NCBI GenBank assembly: GCA_944387555.1
Contig: CALXFH010000001.1
Location: 18,849 to 82,848, forward strand
Origin: an uncultured Clostridia bacterium
GTDB lineage: Bacteria > Bacillota > Clostridia > TANB77 > CAG-508
DNA length: 64,000 nt
Direction: 5' to 3'
The notes under the pieces were generated by a model. The model had not been told where the DNA came from. It was given only the letters and a program-made list of their open reading frames with translations, and did not search any database. Position numbers and translations under genes: made by a program. Below, piece by piece: positions 8,129-16,374 of this stretch (positions are counted from its first letter, which is position 1; every line of letters starts with the position of its first letter).

Positions 8129-10093
8129 TTACAGCTCGTAATAGTTAAATTCTATATTATCTTTTTCTAATATTTTCTTTTCTCTATTTGTACAAGTCAA
8201 TAATATTACTTGATGATTTTTGAATTTGTTTTTCATATATTTTAAAATATTTTCTAATCTTTCTTCATCAAAATATGCAAAAGCTTCATCTAATATTATT
8301 GGCATACTTTCATCTGATAAATCTTCTATCATAGATAATCTTAATGATAAATATAATTGGTCAATTGTACCCACACTTAATTTAGATGCTGAAACATATT
8401 CACCATTTGGAAGTTCTACTATTAAGCCAACTTCATCATTAAATCTTACATTAGTATACTTTCCATTTGTTATGTTAGAAATATTTTTAGATAACTCCTC
8501 TGTAAACTTAGGGGTAACTGTATTTTTCATTTCCTCATATGCATTTGTTAAAACTTCTTTTGCTAAATTAAAACTTTCATTATTTTTTCTCAAAGTTAAC
8601 ATTTTATTATTATTGTTAACTAATTCTTCTTCTGTTTTTGATAAATTATCTAATTTTGGTTCTATATTTTTTTGGTCTAATTCTAATTTATGAAGTTCTA
8701 TATTTTTATTATTTATTCTATTTTGCATATTTTCTACTTCATAATTTATATTTTCTAAATTAATTAAATTATTTAATTTATCATTTTCCATTTTTTCTAA
8801 ATATTTATTTTTTATTTTTTCTTTTTCTAAATTAATTTTTAAATTAAAATTGTTTTTTAAATTATTTAATTTATTTTCTGTTTCTAAATTATTATTTTCT
8901 AATAATTTTATTTCTTGTTCTAAATTATTTATTTCTGAATTTATATTATTAAATAATTCTTGTTTTTTATTTTCTTCTAATTCTTCTTGTTTTATTTTTT
9001 TATTTAATTTATTTTTTAATAAACAAGAAACACCTATAGCTATTGGTACTGTAAGTAGGAAAATATAATTAAATATATTATTTTTAATAAATATAAATTG
9101 CATTACATTAATTAATATTACTAAAATAAATATTAAAATTATTTTTTTATTCAATTTATTTTTTTCTCTATTTATTTTTTTATTATTTTTTGATTTATCA
9201 AAATTATTTTCTAAAATATTTTTATTATTATTTTTTATTTCTTCTATTTTATTTTTTACCCCATTTATTTTTTCATTATTTTCATTTTTTATATTTTCTT
9301 GAATTTTTATTTTTTCTTTTTCTATTTTTTCTTTTTCATTTAATAATTTAATTTCTTTTAATAAATTATTTTCATTTTCTAATTTTGATATTTCTTCTTT
9401 TAAATTATTTTTGTTTTCTTCTATATCATATTTAAAATTTTCATATTTAGATAATTCATTTTTTTGAGTTTCTAATTCTTCTATTTTTCTAGCAGTTACG
9501 TTTATTGGCTTTTCCCTAGAGTTTGATGTTCCTACTTCATTTAATTGTCTTCTATTTATTCTATCTATTGCTCTTTTAAATGAAACATTATCTTCTCCTG
9601 TTCCCACCAAGTTTGCGATTTTTTGTACTAACATACTTTGTTGTTTGCTTTCTAACTCTACTTCCTTTTGTCCTACTACCATGGTAGATAAAAATAAATC
9701 TTCATCTACTTTTGTTTGTTCATAGAAAAATTGATTTCCATTTGTTTTGTCTATATTAAATTCTTTTGATACATCTTCTTTTTGCTCATTATAGATATTT
9801 GGATTTTTCTTTTTAAAATCTCTATGTATTTCATATTTTGTCTTATCATTTAATTCATATTCAACATTTCCTGAAAATTCTTCAGTATCCCATGGCTTGT
9901 ATCTATCATAATCTGAATATTCTTTTCCTTTTTTATTTTTAGATATTCCATAAAAACTATTTATTATAAATCTTAGAAGTGTTGATTTTCCTGCTTCGTT
10001 TTTTCCATATATTATATTTATTCCATCTTTTAAATTTATTTCTTTATCTTTTAATTTTCCATAAGAATTTATTTTTATTTTATTAATTTTCAA
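8129..10093 (-). CDS. YhaN/SbcC-like SMC-type ATPase
   Basis: A 654-residue ABC/SMC-like ATPase: Walker A YGKNEAGKSTLLR near residue 30, a long asparagine/lysine-rich coiled coil, ABC signature LSVGTIDQLYLSLRLS, and Walker B PIILDEAFAYFDEER near the C-terminus. Unusually for an SbcC-like protein, the middle (about residues 315-365) holds a two-helix hydrophobic hairpin, as in Bacillus YhaN, suggesting membrane tethering of the coiled coil. The next upstream gene encodes the partner nuclease subunit (SbcD/YhaO-like) 11 bases away. Together they probably form an SbcCD/Rad50-Mre11-type complex that trims hairpins or blocked DNA ends. Codon use is extremely A+T-rich. Confidence 0.85.
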   Translation of the reverse strand: MKINKIKINSYGKLKDKEINLKDGINIIYGKNEAGKSTLLRFIINSFYGISKNKKGKEYSDYDRYKPWDTEEFSGNVEYELNDKTKYEIHRDFKKKNPNIYNEQKEDVSKEFNIDKTNGNQFFYEQTKVDEDLFLSTMVVGQKEVELESKQQSMLVQKIANLVGTGEDNVSFKRAIDRINRRQLNEVGTSNSREKPINVTARKIEELETQKNELSKYENFKYDIEENKNNLKEEISKLENENNLLKEIKLLNEKEKIEKEKIKIQENIKNENNEKINGVKNKIEEIKNNNKNILENNFDKSKNNKKINREKNKLNKKIILIFILVILINVMQFIFIKNNIFNYIFLLTVPIAIGVSCLLKNKLNKKIKQEELEENKKQELFNNINSEINNLEQEIKLLENNNLETENKLNNLKNNFNLKINLEKEKIKNKYLEKMENDKLNNLINLENINYEVENMQNRINNKNIELHKLELDQKNIEPKLDNLSKTEEELVNNNNKMLTLRKNNESFNLAKEVLTNAYEEMKNTVTPKFTEELSKNISNITNGKYTNVRFNDEVGLIVELPNGEYVSASKLSVGTIDQLYLSLRLSMIEDLSDESMPIILDEAFAYFDEERLENILKYMKNKFKNHQVILLTCTNREKKILEKDNIEFNYYEL

Positions 10094-10104
10094 AATATCA
10101 CCAC

Positions 10105-11175
10105 CTATTCTAATGCATCTAAGCCTATTTCTACTGCTTTTTCTAATATATCTTTCTTTTCTAAATCTTCTTCATTTTTTAATTTTTCTAACATTTCTTT
10201 AACAAATAATCCTCTTAATGTACTCTCATTTGCTATTTTTTCCAAATCTCTTGCGATTTTTGTTTCATCTTTTATTTTTATAATTCTGTCATTTTGAACA
10301 TATTTAAAAATATCATATTTGTCTATTTCAAAATTTCTTCCACCTGTAAGTATTATTTCTACATATTCATTTGAATTAATATTTAACCCATTTATAGTTT
10401 CAATTAATTCCTCTTTTGACCCTAAGTTATCCACATTTAATTCTCTTACTGTGAATTCTTCATCATCTAATGGTACAAATTCTATTTTTAAATCTTCACT
10501 AAGATTGCCTACTATCATCCCATGTTTTCCAAGTTCATCAAAACCTAAAGATACAGTAGAACCTGGATATACTATTTTTTGATTTTCATAATCTGGTTTA
10601 TGAATATGACCTAATGCAACATAATCAAAACCTTTTTCTAATAACATCTTTTTAGATATAGGATTATATGGCTTATCATCTTTTTTTGCTCCATCTAAAT
10701 TTCCGTGTATTACTAAAATATTTGGTTTTCCATTTTGCTCTACAATAAAATCTTCAATTCCAGAATTATTACAATAAAATTCATCAAAACTATAACCATA
10801 AATATTACACTCTGGTTCTTCTACTTTCTCTATAAATGAGTCAAATATTCTCACATTAGGATTCCAATTAAATTTATTGTAATATGAGTTTTTTACTTTT
10901 GGGTCGTGATTTCCTGCTGCTATAAATATTTTAGTTTCTGGTATTTCCTTAAATAAGTTATTTATATATTCTATAGTTGATTGTTTTATATATTTATGCT
11001 CATATAAGTCTCCTGATATAAATAAATACTCTATACCATTTTGTTTTATATATTCTATTATTTTCTTAAATACTTTTCTTTGTTCTAATCTTCTTAAATC
11101 TCCCATTATATCTTTATCTGATAAATTAGAAAACGCACTATCAAAGTGCATATCTGCAATATGAACAAATTTCAT
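10105..11175 (-). CDS. YhaO/SbcD-like DNA repair exonuclease
   Basis: About 356 residues of the metallophosphoesterase branch that includes SbcD, Mre11 and YhaO. Metal-binding motifs are visible in order: HIADMHFDS (D-x-H), FISGDLYEH (GD), AAGNHDPKV (GNHD), VIHGNLDG (H) and ALGHIHKPD (GHxH). The start at 11175 is chosen for its GAGGTG ribosome site; the longer open frame runs back through the upstream terminator and is spurious. It precedes the YhaN/SbcC-like ATPase gene, forming the nuclease-ATPase pair. Confidence 0.9.
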   Translation of the reverse strand: MKFVHIADMHFDSAFSNLSDKDIMGDLRRLEQRKVFKKIIEYIKQNGIEYLFISGDLYEHKYIKQSTIEYINNLFKEIPETKIFIAAGNHDPKVKNSYYNKFNWNPNVRIFDSFIEKVEEPECNIYGYSFDEFYCNNSGIEDFIVEQNGKPNILVIHGNLDGAKKDDKPYNPISKKMLLEKGFDYVALGHIHKPDYENQKIVYPGSTVSLGFDELGKHGMIVGNLSEDLKIEFVPLDDEEFTVRELNVDNLGSKEELIETINGLNINSNEYVEIILTGGRNFEIDKYDIFKYVQNDRIIKIKDETKIARDLEKIANESTLRGLFVKEMLEKLKNEEDLEKKDILEKAVEIGLDALE

Positions 11176-11254
11176 CTTTACACCTCTTTTTTCTACTTTC
11201 TTATATCTTATATCACATCGAACATATTTTTGCAAGCTTTTCTCTAAAAAAAAT

Positions 11255-11284
11255 AAAAGACCTATATTAAATATAGACCTTTTA
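11255..11284 (-). terminator. Terminator after prepilin-like gene 1
   Basis: Hairpin of a 14-bp stem including two G-U pairs (AAAAGGTCTATATT with its partner), followed by eight T residues on the minus strand, just past the stop at 11291. Confidence 0.8.
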
Positions 11285-11290
11285 TCCTCT

Positions 11291-12667
11291 TTACTCCCAA
11301 TAAAGAACTGGATATCCATTATTTTTTCCACTACTAAATTTCCACATTCCACTATTATCTTGATTTAATAAATCTAAAAACTCTTGACTTTTCATTTGGC
11401 TACTTTCCTTTACTTCACCATCTTCTGATATTTTTGTATTTATATTAGATGAACTAATTAGATTTTCTAAATAATAACAGTTATTCAAATCACACTTTTC
11501 AGATGATGCATTGTAATTATATCCTACTACACCACCGATTTCTGTTCTAGCCTCTTCATTGTTTATATTTGATACTTTTCCAATAGAATATGCATTTTTA
11601 ACACTTCCCACATTATTTCTTCCTAAAATTCCTCCTACATAACATACATCATCATCTTCAGATTGTTTATCAAATATTTCTGAACTTATACTTCCAGTAT
11701 TATATACATTTTCTATTATTCCACTCTCTTCATTAACACCACTTATTCCACCTACTCTATTTTCCTTTATTGAATATTTTGCATATACATCTGCTTCATT
11801 ACAGCACTCCTTTATTTTTCCACCACTATTTGCACCAACTAATCCTCCTATATTGCAAGCCCAATCTAATTTTAAAGTATTAATCTTTCCAGAAACATAA
11901 CTATTTTGTATTGTTCCCTTATTTCTCCCAACTAATAATGCTGAAGCCGAATAAGAATTGCCTCCTTTAATATCCTCATAAATTATTCCATTTCGTATAT
12001 ATAAATTTTCAATACTCCCCATATTATTTGAAAACATTCCAGAAAGGAAATAATCATCTTTTTCAATAGTTTTTTCTTGATGAATTTTCATATTATTTAC
12101 TGAAAAACCTTTTCCATTAAACTCTCCATAAAAACTTTTTTCTTCAATCTCCGCTATTGTTCCTTCTTCTAATCCTATTGGAATAAATCCACTTGTATTT
12201 AACACTTCTTTTAATTTTCCATTATAACCATATTGTGCATAATCTTCACTATCTGGATTTACATATGATTTATCAGAATTAAAATCTAGACTTAACCCTA
12301 ATTCTACATATTGATTTTGATAAGTATTCGTACCTTTTGTTACATTATCAGCAAATACAACTAAATCTTCTATACTATTTATAACAAAAGGTTCTTGCTG
12401 CGTTCCACTTCCTTCAAGTACTCCTGGATTACTATCATCAACTTGTTTTACATCTCCAGTTGCTTTATATATAGTGTCTTCATAATTACCTAATAAATTT
12501 TCTTCGTTTGCTTGCGCTTGTTCTGTTTCATTTTTTGCTCTTTGTGCTTGGGTTAGTATTCCATTATTTCCTGTTAACATTGCAATACTTACTCCTGCAA
12601 GTATTAATAAAACTATTACAGTAATAACAAGTGCTATAAGTGTAATTCCTCTTTCATTCTTTCTCAT
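11291..12667 (-). CDS. Prepilin-like surface protein with GLUG-type repeats (cassette 1)
   Basis: A 458-residue protein with an N-terminal prepilin-like signal: a short basic leader (MRKNERG), then ITLIALVITVIVLLILAGVSI and a helix (GNNGILTQAQRAKN). This resembles type IV prepilins (G|FTLIE), but the conserved glutamate at +5 is alanine. The body has degenerate repeats of the GLUG type (for example IGGLVGANSG, VGGISGVN, VGGILGRNN, IGGVVGYN), which form beta-helical, probably adhesive surface domains. The same N-terminus recurs in the genes at 20851 and 26112. Each of the three faces a small HTH gene. Its promoter and a palindrome lie at 12726-12770. A role as a regulated surface adhesin or pseudopilin is inferred. 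Confidence 0.8.
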   Translation of the reverse strand: MRKNERGITLIALVITVIVLLILAGVSIAMLTGNNGILTQAQRAKNETEQAQANEENLLGNYEDTIYKATGDVKQVDDSNPGVLEGSGTQQEPFVINSIEDLVVFADNVTKGTNTYQNQYVELGLSLDFNSDKSYVNPDSEDYAQYGYNGKLKEVLNTSGFIPIGLEEGTIAEIEEKSFYGEFNGKGFSVNNMKIHQEKTIEKDDYFLSGMFSNNMGSIENLYIRNGIIYEDIKGGNSYSASALLVGRNKGTIQNSYVSGKINTLKLDWACNIGGLVGANSGGKIKECCNEADVYAKYSIKENRVGGISGVNEESGIIENVYNTGSISSEIFDKQSEDDDVCYVGGILGRNNVGSVKNAYSIGKVSNINNEEARTEIGGVVGYNYNASSEKCDLNNCYYLENLISSSNINTKISEDGEVKESSQMKSQEFLDLLNQDNSGMWKFSSGKNNGYPVLYWE

Positions 12668-12725
12668 ATCTTTCCTCTCCTTCTCTCTTGTATAAGTTCA
12701 TAATATTATAATTAATTTCAAAACT

Positions 12726-12770
12726 ATTTTATCTAAATTTTTATTGACTGTCAAGTACTACTTTATAGTA
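12726..12770 (-). promoter_or_regulatory. Promoter and operator-like palindrome of cassette 1
   Basis: Minus-strand TTGACA (12754-12749), 17-bp spacer, TAAAAT (12731-12726) reading into the prepilin-like gene. Directly upstream of the -35 is TACTA-CTTTA-TAGTA (12756-12770), a perfect 5-bp inverted repeat that could be bound by the divergent HTH protein. Confidence 0.6.
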
Positions 12771-12827
12771 TGTTATTTTTTAAAACTGTCTATATTATGA
12801 TTATTTTATAAAAAGAGGTGTATATAT

Positions 12828-13091
12828 ATGAAAAAAGAAAATATTAAGCCTATTGTTTATGAAATACAATATGGAAAAATAATCGTAAAATTAGACGAAA
12901 TTATGAAAAGATTAGATGTATCTAATTATGAATTAAATAGTAAAGCAAATATAAAATTCCAAACAATTCAAAATTTAAGAATTAATAAATCTTCAAGAAT
13001 TGATTTCGAAGTCCTTGCAAAACTTTGTTATTCACTTGATTGTAAAGTAGAAGATATACTAGAATATGTGCCAAATAATGATGCCGAATAA
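12828..13091 (+). CDS. HTH regulator of cassette 1 (Cro/CI-like)
   Basis: An 87-residue protein with a Cro/CI-type helix-turn-helix (LDEIMKRLDVSNYELNSKAN, then FQTIQNLRINKSSRI, then FEVLAKLCYSLDCKVEDILEY), of the HTH_26/YozG-like kind. Start supported by AAGAGGTG. It is transcribed divergently from the prepilin-like gene across a 160-bp region carrying a palindrome next to the prepilin promoter, so it is probably a dedicated repressor of that gene. The regulatory link is inferred from position and from the two other cassettes with the same layout. Confidence 0.82.
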   Translation: MKKENIKPIVYEIQYGKIIVKLDEIMKRLDVSNYELNSKANIKFQTIQNLRINKSSRIDFEVLAKLCYSLDCKVEDILEYVPNNDAE

Positions 13092-13169
13092 TTTATACAG
13101 TCCTTTGATTTTTATATTATAAAGTTCTTTAAATTTCTTTGTACTTTGTAGATTTAAAAGAAAAATATA

Positions 13170-13257
13170 AGCAAGTTTTTAGATTAGGCAGCTTTACGTA
13201 GGGAAATTAAGGGTAGTAAAACTGACGGTAAGCGAAGCTTAAATCTAAAAACTTGCT
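13170..13257. repeat. Long palindromic element, possible structured RNA or MITE-like repeat
   Basis: Sixteen-base perfect inverted arms (AGCAAGTTTTTAGATT at 13170-13185 and its complement at 13242-13257) enclose a 56-base core that is clearly less A+T-rich than its surroundings. The core holds a secondary pairing (GCTTTAC with GTAAGC, one bulge), and AGGGA in the core could pair with TCCCT just outside the right arm. No open frame crosses it. It sits between the cassette-1 regulator and the virD4 end, followed by a terminator. It could be a small RNA, a MITE-like insertion or a REP-type element. Confidence 0.55.
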
Positions 13258-13278
13258 CCAAATCCCTGTTAAATAGAA

Positions 13279-13320
13279 AAAAGTTAGAAAATAATTAATA
13301 TTTCCTAACTTTTATTTTTT
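13279..13320. terminator. Bidirectional terminator
   Basis: A 15-bp stem with one mismatch (AAAAGTTAGAAAATA with TATTTCCTAACTTTT), T-run on the plus side and A-run on the other, able to end both the plus-strand HTH/palindrome transcript and the minus-strand virD4 transcript. Confidence 0.7.
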
Positions 13321-13352
13321 GCTGTTTTTTGACCCCGTCCCAGAAAACAACA
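13320..13352 (-). repeat. G-rich-loop hairpin element, copy A (after virD4)
   Basis: Read in the direction of the virD4 transcript it is TGTTGTTTTCTGGGACGGGG followed by TCAAAAAACAGCA. This is the most diverged of four copies. It starts 5 bases after the virD4 stop codon. Confidence 0.7.
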
Positions 13353-13357
13353 TTTTA

Positions 13358-14986
13358 TTATTCATCATCAATTGGTCCAAATAATTCATCAAATTTAGCT
13401 TCTAATTCTTTTTGTAAATCATATTCGTCCTCTTCTTCACTTTCTTGCGGTAATATTGGTGCATTGTTAAAGTCTTCTAAATCTAATGTTTGTATTTCTT
13501 CTTTTTTATTTTCTTTATTAGCTTTATTTGATATTTCATTTATTGGTTTTAATTCTTCTATATCATTGTTTAAATTTTTATTTTTTACTGCTTGCTTTAC
13601 TTCTTTTCTTGGCTCTTCTTGTTTTACTTCTGGTTCATCATCAAATAAATCATCTAAAGACTCTATTTTTAAGTCTTGTTTTTTATTTTTATCTTCGTCA
13701 TTTTCTTCTACATAAGGGTTATAAGGATTATATTTTCTCCAAGTTCCTCTATCTATTTCACCAATATCATTGTGGCTTATTTCTGTTCTTGCTAATTCTT
13801 TAGCCATTGAATGTTTAAAGTAATAATATTTTTGTGCCTTTACTGGTTTTATACCTTTTTCAAATATGATACATAGATCATTATCTAATCTACGAAGTTC
13901 ATCTGGTGTCATTAATGCTCTTGCCATTACTTGGTCTGATACTGATTTTCCTGTTTTCCAGTTTTGTCTATCTCTATTTATTGATACACTATCTCTTTCA
14001 ATTGTTTTTTCTCCTAATGCTTTAGAGAAGTATTCTACTGTTTTATATGAGTTACTTCCTAAGAATACGTGTGTATCACAGTTACCCATTATTGTTTCAT
14101 ATGATTTTTCATAAACTGCCTCTAACTGGTCAACATTTTGTAATATTACACTAAATGATATTCCTCTACTTCTTGATGTAGAAATCTTTTTATCAAAATC
14201 TGGTATTTTACCTATGTTTGCAAACTCATCTAGAATAAAGAATGTTTTTTCTTTTAATTGTCCACCATTTAAGTCTGCATAATCATATAATTGTTGTATC
14301 ATTTGAGAAAAGAATATTGTAAGTAAGAAGTCATAAGCTGTATGCGTATCTGATGATATAACATATACTGCTGTTTTCTTATTTCCTATCTCTTCAAAAT
14401 CTATTGTATCTGTTGATGTTAATTCTGCTATTTCTTTTGAGTCAAATTTACCTAGCTTAGATTGTAATGAACTTAGAATTGAACCATATGTTTTTTCTGG
14501 TGCTATTTCTATAGATTTATAGTTCATTCTTGCTGGATGGTCATATGGAAGTTGACTCATTAGCTCTGAAAGTAAGTTACTTCCACCTTTATTATTTGCT
14601 GCTCTTACTAGTTCTGCACAGCTTGCTAAGTTTTGTTCTTCTTCTGGTCTTGTTGCTATTAAATAATATATTAATGATTTTAATAATAGTTCTGCCATAT
14701 CATCCCAATATGGGTCAGAACTTGAACCTTCTGATTGTTGTCCTTTTACTACTGTATTTGCAATTACGTCTACATCTAATTCTGATGAAATATGCATTAA
14801 AGGGTTATATCCATCACTATATTGTGGTCTTACTAAGTTTAATACTTTAATATCATATCCTTTTGATTTTAAATAACCTGCTGTTCTATCATAAAGTTCT
14901 CCTTTAGGGTCTGTAAATACATAAGAACCTAAACATTGATATGCATTTGGTATTGAATATGATGCAGATTTACCAGAACCTGAACC
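13358..14986 (-). CDS. VirD4/TraG-type coupling protein, part after the CGG frameshift
   Basis: The larger portion of a type IV coupling protein ATPase, about 542 residues after the shift site. Visible motifs: the rest of Walker A (GSGSGKSASYSIPNAYQ), VFTDPKGELYDRTA, Walker B FFILDEFANIGKIPDFD and SRSRGISFSVILQNVDQLE, then an acidic, charged C-terminal tail. This frame is continuous with the gene part at 14970-15452 only if one base is skipped at 14985-14987; the joined length (2095 bases minus one) is exactly 698 codons. Coupling proteins bring substrates to the type IV secretion channel at the inner membrane. A G-rich-loop hairpin follows its stop. Confidence 0.88.
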   Translation of the reverse strand, partial: GSGSGKSASYSIPNAYQCLGSYVFTDPKGELYDRTAGYLKSKGYDIKVLNLVRPQYSDGYNPLMHISSELDVDVIANTVVKGQQSEGSSSDPYWDDMAELLLKSLIYYLIATRPEEEQNLASCAELVRAANNKGGSNLLSELMSQLPYDHPARMNYKSIEIAPEKTYGSILSSLQSKLGKFDSKEIAELTSTDTIDFEEIGNKKTAVYVISSDTHTAYDFLLTIFFSQMIQQLYDYADLNGGQLKEKTFFILDEFANIGKIPDFDKKISTSRSRGISFSVILQNVDQLEAVYEKSYETIMGNCDTHVFLGSNSYKTVEYFSKALGEKTIERDSVSINRDRQNWKTGKSVSDQVMARALMTPDELRRLDNDLCIIFEKGIKPVKAQKYYYFKHSMAKELARTEISHNDIGEIDRGTWRKYNPYNPYVEENDEDKNKKQDLKIESLDDLFDDEPEVKQEEPRKEVKQAVKNKNLNNDIEELKPINEISNKANKENKKEEIQTLDLEDFNNAPILPQESEEEDEYDLQKELEAKFDELFGPIDDE

Positions 14987-15452
14987 GTCCAACTACCAAA
15001 ACATTTATATTACCTCTTTTATCAAGTGGTAAATAATTATCTTCTGCAAGTATTATTCCTTTATTTTTACTTAAAATTGTATATTGCTCTCCTCTTTGAC
15101 TCCAATCACTAGAACCATGTTCTATATCAGAATATTCATTCTTAGGAGCTGACCTTACAAAACCTATAAAGAAAAATACTGTATAGAAAATAGTTACAAC
15201 TAATAATGTTGATATATAATTTCCTATTGCTCCATTTGAAAATAAATTTCCAAATGTTCCAAAAGGATTAATTATTGATGTTCCAAATGTTTCCAAAAAA
15301 ATTGCTAAATCAAATTTGCCATCTAGTCCTGCAACATGTGCACTATAACTAAATGGCGAAACAAGTAATATAGCAATTACTACCCATAGTATTGCATATA
15401 TTACAAAATATTTTCTATTTCTTCTAATAGCTCCTTCTAATTTGTAATTCAT
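14970..15452 (-). CDS. VirD4/TraG-type coupling protein, N-terminal part up to the CGG frameshift
   Basis: The first 155 codons of the coupling protein. The N-terminus holds two membrane segments (around FVIYAILWVVIAILLVSPF and ISTLLVVTIFYTVFFFIGF), then the lead-in to Walker A (LPLDKRGNINVLVVG). Codon 156 is CGG; in this frame the protein would end five codons later at a TAA inside Walker A. Skipping the C gives GGT-TCA-GGT and completes the GGSGSGKS loop. The ATG at 15452 is preferred over the GTG three codons upstream because of its AGGTG site. It is the third gene of an operon starting at 16260. Confidence 0.85.
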   Translation of the reverse strand: MNYKLEGAIRRNRKYFVIYAILWVVIAILLVSPFSYSAHVAGLDGKFDLAIFLETFGTSIINPFGTFGNLFSNGAIGNYISTLLVVTIFYTVFFFIGFVRSAPKNEYSDIEHGSSDWSQRGEQYTILSKNKGIILAEDNYLPLDKRGNINVLVVGRFRFW

Positions 15453-15474
15453 ATTATACACCTACTCTTTTGTT

Positions 15475-15732
15475 TTATCTAGATTCTCCATCTCTTGATT
15501 TTGGTTTTCCACCATCTTCTGCTTTTATAGTCATTCCTTCTGCTAGTTCAGTGCTTAACACTTCTCTTCTAACATAATTTGGTGTAACTGTCTTAGCATT
15601 TTCCTTAGTTGCTTTTTCTTCATCACCTTTAAAAATTTGTTGCATTTCAACACCATTAATTGTAAAAGTATCATTTACTCCTGCTGGTCCTTCAATATAA
15701 TCTTTCTTTTCCGTCATTTTTTTATCTGACAT
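15475..15732 (-). CDS. Small protein of unknown function in the virD4 operon
   Basis: An 85-residue hydrophilic protein with no signal peptide, membrane segment or recognised motif. It has a charged lysine/glutamate-rich N-terminus, a middle FTINGVEMQQIF and a basic glycine-rich C-terminus (EDGGKPKSRDGESR). The start has an AGGGAGGAAA-type ribosome site. It lies 12 bases after the previous gene and 22 bases before virD4, so it is co-transcribed and may be a substrate, chaperone or accessory factor of the coupling protein. Function unknown. Confidence 0.6.
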   Translation of the reverse strand: MSDKKMTEKKDYIEGPAGVNDTFTINGVEMQQIFKGDEEKATKENAKTVTPNYVRREVLSTELAEGMTIKAEDGGKPKSRDGESR

Positions 15733-15744
15733 TGCTTTTCCTCC

Positions 15745-16260
15745 CTATTTCTCTCTTATCTCGAATGCGAAATAAGATTTATATGGTTTTAATTTACATT
15801 TTCCTTTTACTTCATTTGTTTTTTCATCAAAATAAAGCATTGGCTTTACTTCTTCTGTTGTTTCCGGGTCTATAATTGATATTGGTCTTTTTAAGTTTGG
15901 TGTATATTGGAATTCCTTATATTCCACTGGCTTATCTGAATAAATTGTGTCAAACTTAAATGGAGTTGGCTTTTTTGTTATTTTAACTTCATCGCCTATT
16001 AAGACACCATTATTAATAACTACTTTATCTTCTCCAAATGATAAAATAATTAATTGATTCCCATCTTTTTGTGGATTTTCCACATAGAATGTCTTTTTAT
16101 TATATTTACCTACTATTTCTTCTGTAAAATCAAGTCTTTCTACTGTATATTTAGGATATTGATCCCAGTACTCTTTTTTTGTTTTATTTACTTGATATAT
16201 TACAGTTTTGATACCCTCTGGATCTGTTATACTAAAATGTTTTCCTTGTATAGCGTCCAT
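15745..16260 (-). CDS. Protein of unknown function, first gene of the virD4 operon
   Basis: A 171-residue soluble protein, mostly beta-strand by composition, with no recognised motif. It starts MDAIQGKHFSITDPEGI and ends in KPYKSYFAFEIREK. It contains no cysteines, no signal peptide and no membrane segment. It is the first gene after a consensus promoter (16320-16348) and is followed by an 85-residue protein and virD4 with short gaps. The context suggests a cytosolic component or cargo handled by the type IV coupling protein. No name can be given. Confidence 0.6.
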   Translation of the reverse strand: MDAIQGKHFSITDPEGIKTVIYQVNKTKKEYWDQYPKYTVERLDFTEEIVGKYNKKTFYVENPQKDGNQLIILSFGEDKVVINNGVLIGDEVKITKKPTPFKFDTIYSDKPVEYKEFQYTPNLKRPISIIDPETTEEVKPMLYFDEKTNEVKGKCKLKPYKSYFAFEIREK

Positions 16261-16319
16261 CTTTTACACCTCACTCCTATGTTCTAATCCATAGCTCGTC
16301 TTTTGTTAACACTATATTA

Positions 16320-16348
16320 ATTATAGCGAAAAATCAAGCTTTTGTCAA
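16320..16348 (-). promoter_or_regulatory. Predicted promoter of the virD4 operon
   Basis: Minus-strand TTGACA (16348-16343), 17-bp spacer, TATAAT (16325-16320), about 60 bases before the first gene. Confidence 0.8.
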
Positions 16349-16374
16349 TATAAAATTTATGTAAAGTCCGTTTT

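Noticed and set aside
11176..11352. Longer N-terminus of the SbcD-like nuclease
   Set aside because: The extension reads through the terminator of the upstream gene; the conserved HIAD start follows the ATG at 11175 with its own ribosome site.
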